This document shows, in pieces, positions 57,975 through 64,000 of a stretch of DNA of 64,000 nt (position 1 is the first letter of the stretch; each line of letters starts with the position of its first letter). The notes under the pieces were generated by a model. That model saw nothing but the letters and a program-made list of their open reading frames with translations. It had not been told where the DNA came from and did no database searches. The DNA comes from Paenibacillus sp. BIHB 4019. GTDB lineage: Bacteria; Bacillota; Bacilli; Paenibacillales; Paenibacillaceae. The stretch covers positions 2,120,001 through 2,184,000 of the forward strand of contig NZ_CP016808.1 in assembly GCF_002741035.1 (NCBI RefSeq), written 5' to 3'. A program made the translations under genes and the position numbers.

Positions 57975-58739
57975 ATGCACGGTAAAATTTTAGTGGTCGA
58001 CGACGAACAGCCGATTGCAGATATATTGAAGTTCAACTTGGAGAAAGAAGGCTACGAGGTCATTTGTGCTTTTGACGGCGGACAGGCAGTGGAGCTTGCC
58101 TTCGCAGAGAAGCCGGATTTAATGCTGCTCGACTTGATGCTTCCGGTGAAGGATGGCATGGATGTGTGCCGCGAGGTTCGCGCAAAGCTGCATATGCCGA
58201 TCATTATGCTGACGGCAAAGGATACGGAAATCGATAAGGTGCTGGGCCTGGAGCTTGGCGCCGATGATTATGTGACGAAGCCGTTCAGCACTCGCGAGCT
58301 GCTGGCCCGAGTGAAGGCCCATCTAAGACGGCAGCAGAAGTCGGCGGAGGCTACGGTAAGTGCGGCAGGCGTGCACGGTTCGGATGGCGGACAGGAAGCT
58401 GAACAGGAGAAGCAGGGCCTGCGTCTGTTTAATTTGTTCATTGATACCGACATGTATGTCGTCTACAAGGACAATCAGCCGCTTGATTTGACGCACCGGG
58501 AATACGAGCTTGTGTATTATATGGCGCGCAACAGCGGCAAGGTCATGACGCGCGAGCATTTGCTGCAGGCAGTATGGGGCTTTGAGTATTTTGGCGATGT
58601 GCGAACGGTGGATGTGACGATCCGCAGGCTGCGCGAGAAGATCGAGGATGATCCGAGCAGGCCGGAATTCATTATGACACGGCGCGGGCTTGGCTATATG
58701 ATGCGAAGCACGAAGCCAGGAGGTTACGGTTACGTATGA
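57975..58739 (+). CDS. walR: Response regulator WalR (YycF)
   Basis: 254 residues from ATG 57975, with AGGCGGTG five bases upstream (GTG 57969 overlaps it). Receiver domain [15 protein letters not shown], phosphoacceptor Asp in [14 protein letters not shown], conserved Lys in [15 protein letters not shown] longer than usual linker (about 125-150, Ala/Gly/Glu-rich) precedes the OmpR-type winged helix ([32 protein letters not shown]). Essential master regulator of peptidoglycan metabolism. Overlaps walK by four bases. Confidence 0.96.
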   Translation: MHGKILVVDDEQPIADILKFNLEKEGYEVICAFDGGQAVELAFAEKPDLMLLDLMLPVKDGMDVCREVRAKLHMPIIMLTAKDTEIDKVLGLELGADDYVTKPFSTRELLARVKAHLRRQQKSAEATVSAAGVHGSDGGQEAEQEKQGLRLFNLFIDTDMYVVYKDNQPLDLTHREYELVYYMARNSGKVMTREHLLQAVWGFEYFGDVRTVDVTIRRLREKIEDDPSRPEFIMTRRGLGYMMRSTKPGGYGYV

Positions 58740-60580
58740 TGGGGCGGCGATTTTTTCGCACGATCCAAGTGAAGCTGGTCATTATTTATTTGCTGCTGAT
58801 TTTGGTAGCGATGCAGTTGATTGGGGTTTATTTCATCAGCACGGTTAAGACGTCGCTGACGGACAGCTTCACGAATAACCTCAAGGAGCAGGCCGATATA
58901 TTGTCCAAGCTGGCGGCGCGCCACTTGTCGATCAAGCCCGGCGGGGATTTGGATACGAACGTGGAAAGCGCGGAAGGGCTTAGCCTCGTCGTTCGCAACT
59001 TGTTCAGCATTAGCGGCACAGAGGTGCAGGTGCTCGACGCAAACGGCAAAATCGTTGCGACGTCCGTTCAGGTGTCGGAATCGTATGTAGGCAAGAAAAA
59101 CCCGTCGCTCGCCGTGAGCCGGGCGTTGGTGGGCATTCCAGAGAACGAGGAAGAGATCATTGACGAAAATAATGTCCGGAAAAAGATCATTGCGCTGCCG
59201 GTAACGGACAACGACAATGACAATGTGCTCGGCGCGGTCTACATGGTCGCGTCGATGGACAGCCTGTATGACACGGTGAACCGGGTCAATCAGATTTTTT
59301 TCTCGGGAACGCTTATCGCCTTGGGGCTGACGGGGGTGCTGGGCATTTTGCTTGCTCACACGATCACGAGCCCGATTCAAGGACTGACCCGGCAGGCGGC
59401 AGCGGTCGCTGAAGGCAAGTTCGATCTCAAGGTTCCCGTGCTTGGCGATGATGAAATTGGGCGGCTCAGCATGGCGTTTAATGATATGACGATCCGGCTC
59501 AAGGAGGCGCTGTCGGTCAATGAGGAGGAGAATGAGAAGCTGAATTCCATTCTATCCAATATGAGCGATGGCGTTATTGCAGCGGATGAGCATGGGAAGG
59601 TCATCGTCTGGAATCGGCGGTCTCTGGAAATGCTTGATCGCAAAAGCTGCGAAAATTGCAGCCTGACCGAGCTGCTTGCGCTGCCTCAGCAGCGGCTGGA
59701 CGAGCTGCGGCAGGGCAAGGAGCAGACGCTCATTCTGGACCGGGGCGAGGAAGCGGAAATGGATGAGGCGGAAGGGATTATGCGCGTCACCTTTACGCCC
59801 ATTCACCGCCGGGATAAGGGGACGACCGGCACCATTGTCGTCCTGCAGGATGTCACCGAGCAGGAGAAGCTGGAGCAGTCGCGTAGGCAATTCGTTGCGA
59901 ATGTCTCCCATGAGCTGCGCACGCCGCTGACGACGATCAAGAGTTATGCAGAGGCGCTGAACGACGGAGCGCTAGCAGAGCGGGAGCTGTCGGAGCGATT
60001 CGTTGGCGTCATCAGCAATGAGACGGAGCGGATGATTCGTCTCGTAACCGATCTGCTGCATTTATCGCGGCTGGATTCCAATCAGGCGCCCATGCGGCGC
60101 AGGCAGACGAACATCCACGATATGCTCGATGAGGTGGCAGACCGGTTCTCGTTCCAGCTGCGCCAGAAGTCGATTCGGGCTTCTATCCAGGTCGATAGCG
60201 AGCTGACGGAGGCTTGGCTGGACCGGGATCAAATTGATCAGGTGCTGGACAATCTTTTTTCCAATGCGATTAAATATACGCTGGACGGCGGCAAAATTCA
60301 GCTGAGCGCCCGCAAGCAGGAGCAATCGCTAATTGCAATCAGCGTCAAGGATACGGGGATTGGCATTCCGAAGCGGGATTTGCAAAAAATCTTTGACCGC
60401 TTCTACCGCGTAGACAAAGCGCGTTCGCGCAACATGGGCGGAACGGGGCTCGGCTTGTCCATTGCCCGGGAAATCGTCAAAGCACATGGCGGCACGATTT
60501 CGCTTGATTCGGAGCTGAATGTCGGGACGACGGTTACATTCACGCTGCCGATGCTGGAAGAGGACGGTGAGCGGAGCTAA
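58736..60580 (+). CDS. walK: Sensor histidine kinase WalK (YycG)
   Basis: 614 residues. Membrane segments at about 13-33 and 183-205 enclose an extracellular Cache-like domain. HAMP follows ([18 protein letters not shown]), then PAS ([26 protein letters not shown]), HisKA with the phosphorylated His in [19 protein letters not shown], and HATPase ([28 protein letters not shown]). It senses wall state or lipid II and phosphorylates WalR. The PAS has an extra Cys pair (KSCENCS). Confidence 0.96.
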   Translation: MMGRRFFRTIQVKLVIIYLLLILVAMQLIGVYFISTVKTSLTDSFTNNLKEQADILSKLAARHLSIKPGGDLDTNVESAEGLSLVVRNLFSISGTEVQVLDANGKIVATSVQVSESYVGKKNPSLAVSRALVGIPENEEEIIDENNVRKKIIALPVTDNDNDNVLGAVYMVASMDSLYDTVNRVNQIFFSGTLIALGLTGVLGILLAHTITSPIQGLTRQAAAVAEGKFDLKVPVLGDDEIGRLSMAFNDMTIRLKEALSVNEEENEKLNSILSNMSDGVIAADEHGKVIVWNRRSLEMLDRKSCENCSLTELLALPQQRLDELRQGKEQTLILDRGEEAEMDEAEGIMRVTFTPIHRRDKGTTGTIVVLQDVTEQEKLEQSRRQFVANVSHELRTPLTTIKSYAEALNDGALAERELSERFVGVISNETERMIRLVTDLLHLSRLDSNQAPMRRRQTNIHDMLDEVADRFSFQLRQKSIRASIQVDSELTEAWLDRDQIDQVLDNLFSNAIKYTLDGGKIQLSARKQEQSLIAISVKDTGIGIPKRDLQKIFDRFYRVDKARSRNMGGTGLGLSIAREIVKAHGGTISLDSELNVGTTVTFTLPMLEEDGERS

Positions 60581-61941
60581 TGGAACGGGCGAAAACGATG
60601 ATTTTAATTTTTTTGGTCGCCTTTAGCCTCATGCAGAGCTATTTTCTCGCTTATAGTATGCCAGGACTTGGCGCTACGGTACGCACAGAGCAGGACTACA
60701 TCAATGCGGAGCCGCTTGGCGAGGAGACGACGGTGGAAAACGTTATTTTTCCCGATGAGCTGATTATCCACTTTGGCGGGGACAAGCACACGGTGCTGTA
60801 TCCAGGCATGACCTTCTACAACATGATTCTCAAGGATCGCATACAGGGCCGCGAGTTTAAAGGATTTCAGCGGAGCCCGATCGATGTAATGGATTGGGAG
60901 CAGGTGCGGAAAAAGGATGCTGGCGTTGAGCTGCGCTTCCAGAACGGCGTGCCTGTTGATCTGCTGCGCAAGCTGCTTAAGGTACAGGGCGACATTATGT
61001 TTCTAAATGAGACGATTGACCGCATCTGGATTTTCAAAACGAGCAATACGGAAGAGGTGCGGACCTTCTTCTTTAGCGCTGATGGCGATATCGTCTATGA
61101 ATCGGTTCAGGCCGACTTGACGGTTCGTGACGTGCAGGATTACGTCGGGTTCGGGGAATATCAGACGAATTACCAGTATGCGGACAGCGATCTGTATATC
61201 CCGGATAAGCCGCTGCAGTCGGTGGAAATGGTGTATCCGTATACGGTTTATTCCGCGGATGTGGTGCAGCGCAATCTGTTCTTCGATCCAGGAACGACGA
61301 AGGCGCTCAAGGATCGCAGCGGCGCACAAATCTATACCGATGGCAAACGCGGGCTCCAAGTGGAGCAAAGCGGCAACTGGATGATTTATACCGATCCGGC
61401 AGCGTCGAAGAGCGCAGACAATATTTTGAGCGATAATATGTACGCCGCAGTAGAGTTTGTGAATCAGCATGGCGGCTGGGATGGCACGCATCGCTTCGTT
61501 AATCCTGTACTGGATGCGGACAGCAAGCTGGGCAGAACGGTGCTGTTCCAGCAGTATTTGGAGCAATATCCGGTTTTGGAGACGGCAAGCTTTCAGTACG
61601 GCTGGATTCGGCTGATTTTGCAGCAGGGCGTGGTAACCGAGTATAACCGTTCGCTGATTACGCTTGGCGATCAGGCAGAGTCGAGGGAGCCGCGTTATTT
61701 GCCGGGTGGCGATGATTTGCGCAATGCTTTGGAGCATTATGCAAGGCTATCGGAGGTCGTTAGTCTGTTTCCAGCACTGCAGGCGGTGCCGAAGGAAGGC
61801 AGCAAGCTGGATTTTGTCCCCGTATGGGGCGTGAAGCTTGCGGATGGGACGCAGGAAGTGCTGATGGAGGCTTATCCGACGGGCTACATTCCGCTGGAAG
61901 CAACGAACGGTGCTGAAGGAACGGCTGGAGCGGCGAAGTAG
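60580..61941 (+). CDS. walH: WalK regulator WalH (YycH)
   Basis: 453 residues. One N-terminal membrane segment (about 5-22, MILIFLVAFSLMQSYFLAYSMP), then an extracellular domain with no enzymatic motif. Sequence and place directly after walK, stop-start overlap (TAATG), match YycH, which with YycI restrains WalK in Bacillus subtilis. The protein ends in a short Ala/Gly-rich tail. Confidence 0.92.
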   Translation: MERAKTMILIFLVAFSLMQSYFLAYSMPGLGATVRTEQDYINAEPLGEETTVENVIFPDELIIHFGGDKHTVLYPGMTFYNMILKDRIQGREFKGFQRSPIDVMDWEQVRKKDAGVELRFQNGVPVDLLRKLLKVQGDIMFLNETIDRIWIFKTSNTEEVRTFFFSADGDIVYESVQADLTVRDVQDYVGFGEYQTNYQYADSDLYIPDKPLQSVEMVYPYTVYSADVVQRNLFFDPGTTKALKDRSGAQIYTDGKRGLQVEQSGNWMIYTDPAASKSADNILSDNMYAAVEFVNQHGGWDGTHRFVNPVLDADSKLGRTVLFQQYLEQYPVLETASFQYGWIRLILQQGVVTEYNRSLITLGDQAESREPRYLPGGDDLRNALEHYARLSEVVSLFPALQAVPKEGSKLDFVPVWGVKLADGTQEVLMEAYPTGYIPLEATNGAEGTAGAAK

Positions 61942-61955
61942 GAGGTGAGAGGCGT

Positions 61956-62693
61956 TTGGATTGGAGCAGAGCGAAAAGTGTGCTGATCGGCAGCTTCCTG
62001 CTGCTTAATATTTTGCTTGGCTATCAGGTATGGCTAGAGGTACGGGAGCAGCTGGACATCAACAATCACTCCGCGGAGCTTCCGCCGGATACCGTTGCGG
62101 TCATGAAGCAGAAGCGCATCGAGCTGAACGCCAACTTGCCGCTTGAAACGCCAAGCATGCGTGATTTAACGTACCAGCTCCAATCGCAAAGTCTGGAGGA
62201 GCAGAAAGTTGTGAAGCTGGAGACGCCAGTGGATAGACGAATTGTATTCTCGCAAGCGGATTTGCAGACCGCATTAGGCGATCAAATTCCGGACATTGAA
62301 CAGTACGCTTTCGATCCATTGGGCAGCAAGGCAGGTGTATTCGTCTTGTACCGGATGGTCGATAACCGGCCGTTGTTCGAGGTCAAGCTGGAGCTGTATT
62401 ACAGCAATCAGAAAATTACAGGTTTTAAGCAGTCGCGCATTGAAGTGCTGGAGAGCAATGATGCGAAGCAGCAGACGGTGCTGCCTGCAGCGAAAGCGGT
62501 AGCGCCGTTCATTGAGCGGAATTTGCCGGATGGCTCGGTCATAACCGATATCCAGCTTGGCTATCATGGACAAACGTTCGATACGGAGATGCAGGTATCC
62601 GCGCCCTATTGGCGTGTGCTGGTGGAGGATGCGGACCGCCCTTATTATATCCATGCGGTAAGCGGTGAGGTTGCCCAGGATAAGGAGCAGTAG
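61956..62693 (+). CDS. walI: WalK regulator WalI (YycI)
   Basis: 245 residues from TTG 61956 (GGAGGTGAGAGG upstream). One membrane segment (about 8-27, SVLIGSFLLLNILLGYQVWL) and an extracellular domain with the YycI pattern (LRQIPDIEQYAFDPLGS-like, QTVLPAAKAVAPFIE, SAPYWRVLVED). It interacts with WalH and WalK in the membrane. Fifteen bp after walH. Confidence 0.92.
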   Translation: MDWSRAKSVLIGSFLLLNILLGYQVWLEVREQLDINNHSAELPPDTVAVMKQKRIELNANLPLETPSMRDLTYQLQSQSLEEQKVVKLETPVDRRIVFSQADLQTALGDQIPDIEQYAFDPLGSKAGVFVLYRMVDNRPLFEVKLELYYSNQKITGFKQSRIEVLESNDAKQQTVLPAAKAVAPFIERNLPDGSVITDIQLGYHGQTFDTEMQVSAPYWRVLVEDADRPYYIHAVSGEVAQDKEQ

Positions 62694-62738
62694 GTACTTG
62701 CCATGCTCAAGTGGGAGAAAGGATAGGACGAGGCGGAA

Positions 62739-63545
62739 ATGGGACTATGGTTTACAGTACTGGCAAGCGGTTCAACGGGGAACGGCACAATTATTAATAA
62801 TGGCGACAAGATGGTACTCGTCGATGCGGGGCTTAGCGCCAAAAAAATGGAGGAGCTCATGAAGGAGCGCGGAGTGTTCGGCCATCAGCTGGACGCGCTG
62901 TTCGTCACGCATGAGCACTCCGATCATATTAAAGGGCTCGGTGCGTTTGCGCGCAAGCACGAGCTGCCTATTTATGCGAATGAAGCGACTTGGGGCGCGA
63001 TGGAGCGGCATGTCGGCAAAATCGATGCCGATAAGCGCATTGTAATCGAGACGGGAGATACGCTTAACTTCGGTTCGCTGCAAATACAGTCCTTTCCGAT
63101 TTCGCATGATGCTGCGGAGCCAGTGGGCTATACCTTCGTCGATCAGGGCGTTAAGCTGAGTTTGGCGACCGACCTTGGTTATATGAGCGATAAGGTGAAG
63201 CAGGCGATCATTGATTCGGATGTGCTGGTGCTGGAATCCAATCATGATACGGAGATGCTTCGGATGGGGCGTTATCCATGGAATACGAAACGGCGCATCT
63301 TAAGCGACGTCGGACATTTATCCAATGTAGCGGCTGGGGAAGCGCTCTGCGAGCTGCTGACTGACCGGACAAAACGGGTGTATTTGGCCCATCTTAGCCT
63401 TGATCATAATTTAATGGACTTAGCGATGCTAACCGTTAATAATATATTAGAAGACAACGGGATTTTCTTCAAAAAAGAGGACTTCCCCCTGCGGCACACG
63501 TATCACGACAAGCCTACTGAATGGGACGAAGTGAAGAAGAAATAA
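62739..63545 (+). CDS. walJ: MBL-fold hydrolase WalJ (YycJ)
   Basis: 268 residues, metallo-beta-lactamase fold. The N-terminus LASGSTGNGTIINNG, the metal motif FVTHEHSDHIKGLGAFARKH (HxHxDH), the second metal site at SHDAAEP and LATDLGY, and the third His at AHLSLDHN. The family is a nuclease-like hydrolase, linked to coordination of replication with wall synthesis. Its 3' end overlaps a convergent small ORF by 32 bp. Confidence 0.93.
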   Translation: MGLWFTVLASGSTGNGTIINNGDKMVLVDAGLSAKKMEELMKERGVFGHQLDALFVTHEHSDHIKGLGAFARKHELPIYANEATWGAMERHVGKIDADKRIVIETGDTLNFGSLQIQSFPISHDAAEPVGYTFVDQGVKLSLATDLGYMSDKVKQAIIDSDVLVLESNHDTEMLRMGRYPWNTKRRILSDVGHLSNVAAGEALCELLTDRTKRVYLAHLSLDHNLMDLAMLTVNNILEDNGIFFKKEDFPLRHTYHDKPTEWDEVKKK

Positions 63546-63753
63546 GCTTGTGCAGCTGTTCATCCATTTGCCCGTCAAGCTGGCTAGTCTTGGCTTGTAA
63601 TTCCTCTACTGTAACAATGCCTTTCTCTAGCAGAAGCTCTAGCAATGCGCTTAAGGTCAGAACGGTGCGATAGTGCTCCTCTTTCAGATCTGCGAGCATC
63701 GCGCCGAGCTGCACATGCTCCCAAGCGGAGGGGATGGAAGTAGGTTTTTTCAT
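63514..63753 (-). CDS. Hypothetical small helical protein convergent with walJ
   Basis: 79 residues, no membrane segment, predicted mostly helical: LGAMLADLKEEHYRTVLTLSALLELLLEKGIVTVEELQAKTSQLDGQMDEQL, with a pattern of a possible coiled coil. AGGAGC lies ten bases before ATG 63753. It overlaps the end of walJ on the other strand by 32 bp. Not recognised as a named family; the good ribosome-binding site supports it as a real gene. Confidence 0.65.
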   Translation of the reverse strand: MKKPTSIPSAWEHVQLGAMLADLKEEHYRTVLTLSALLELLLEKGIVTVEELQAKTSQLDGQMDEQLHKLISSSLRPIQ

Positions 63754-63912
63754 TAAAAATCAAGCTCCTTTGGCCATGAAGTGGAAAGCAAATCATCTTT
63801 GAATAAAAAATTATTCTAGCTGCGGATTGTAATCTATTATTATTGTAGTCCAATCTTCCGAAATTATTCCTAGCAGCATTGATTTCGATCGAGAGATATA
63901 CCAAATAGTCTT

Positions 63913-63929
63913 GATGTCGGCCGGACATC
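63913..63929. promoter_or_regulatory. Palindrome before the HtrA-type gene
   Basis: GATGTC-GGCCG-GACATC, perfect 6-bp arms, 17 bp upstream of the start codon. Could be an operator or a small mRNA hairpin next to the ribosome-binding site. Confidence 0.4.
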
Positions 63930-63945
63930 GAGAGGAGAGATAGAT

Positions 63946-64000
63946 ATGGGATTATTCGATGACGATTTCTATTCGACGAAAGTATCCAGACGCACACGCG
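63946..64000 (+). CDS. S1C-family serine protease, HtrA/YyxA-like (3' cut by window)
   Basis: Only the first 18 residues are present: MGLFDDDFYSTKVSRRTR. AGAGGAGAG precedes ATG 63946. The position after walJ and this N-terminus are typical of the HtrA (HtrC/YyxA) membrane-anchored serine protease that follows walRKHIJ in Bacillus and Paenibacillus. The protease domain itself is outside the window, so the assignment depends on context. Confidence 0.6.
   Translation, partial: MGLFDDDFYSTKVSRRTR

Noticed and set aside
61003..61737. Minus-strand open frame (244 residues) opposite walH
   Set aside because: Antisense to walH, Arg/Ile/Leu-rich shadow without motifs.

Overview
The window is a chromosomal origin region from an endospore-forming, low-to-moderate GC Bacillota, most likely Paenibacillus or a close relative. 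The evidence is the gene order dnaA-dnaN-yaaA-recF-remB-gyrB to the left and rpmH-rnpA-yidC-khpB-mnmE-mnmG-rsmG-noc-parA-parB to the right. Spore-associated genes (YheC/D-type ATP-grasp, yyaC, noc), a complete walRKHIJ-htrA cluster and DUF1836, DUF951, DUF4446 and YjzC proteins support this. No rRNA, prophage, insertion sequence or CRISPR array was seen; there is one tRNA (Ser, CGA).

Layout. (1) 1-9.5 kb, almost all minus strand: a truncated HD-GYP gene, gyrA, a plus-strand ATP-grasp gene lying between gyrA and gyrB, then gyrB, remB, recF, yaaA and dnaN. (2) 9.6-11.54 kb: a bipartite oriC flanking dnaA. The dnaA-dnaN spacer carries DnaA boxes, a GC tract, a run of TAG trinucleotides and an AT-rich stretch; the dnaA-rpmH spacer carries three perfect DnaA boxes and several weaker ones. 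(3) 11.6-21.5 kb, plus strand: ribosomal protein L34, RNase P protein, YidC insertase, tRNA modification enzymes, RsmG and the chromosome segregation genes, with one perfect parS before noc and a one-mismatch parS inside parB. (4) 21.5-31.1 kb: a cysteine-desulfurase-like enzyme, small DUF proteins, yyaC, an MscS channel, asnB, tRNA-Ser, an MFS exporter, yjzC, then rpsF-ssb-rpsR. (5) 31.1-48 kb: a block of transport, redox and envelope genes lying between rpsR and yybS. It includes an ArsR/MFS pair with two matching operators, a MATE exporter with a CsoR-family sensor and a G-tract palindrome inside its promoter, a mod (molybdate) locus without modC, a DUF1641-NDH-2 operon with a Rex box, an antiporter preceded by a terminator-bearing leader, a CNNM protein and an LCP protein. 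(6) 48-54.3 kb: yybS-gdpP-rplI-dnaB-purA. (7) 54.3-64 kb: an FMN reductase, an unrecognised membrane protein, a LysM-G5-M23 endopeptidase, walRKHIJ, and the start of an HtrA-type protease cut by the window edge.

How the parts work together: replication initiation (dnaA, oriC), elongation (dnaN, dnaB, ssb), topology (gyrA, gyrB), repair (recF), segregation and division timing (parABS, noc) and cell-wall homeostasis (WalRK, M23, LCP, GdpP) are clustered at the origin.

The most interesting unexplained signals are the MATE/CsoR regulatory unit, the antiporter leader, and a family of about 70-bp intergenic hairpin repeats (five copies). One copy sits in a 192-bp element with 12-bp terminal inverted repeats that ends exactly at the Rex operator.
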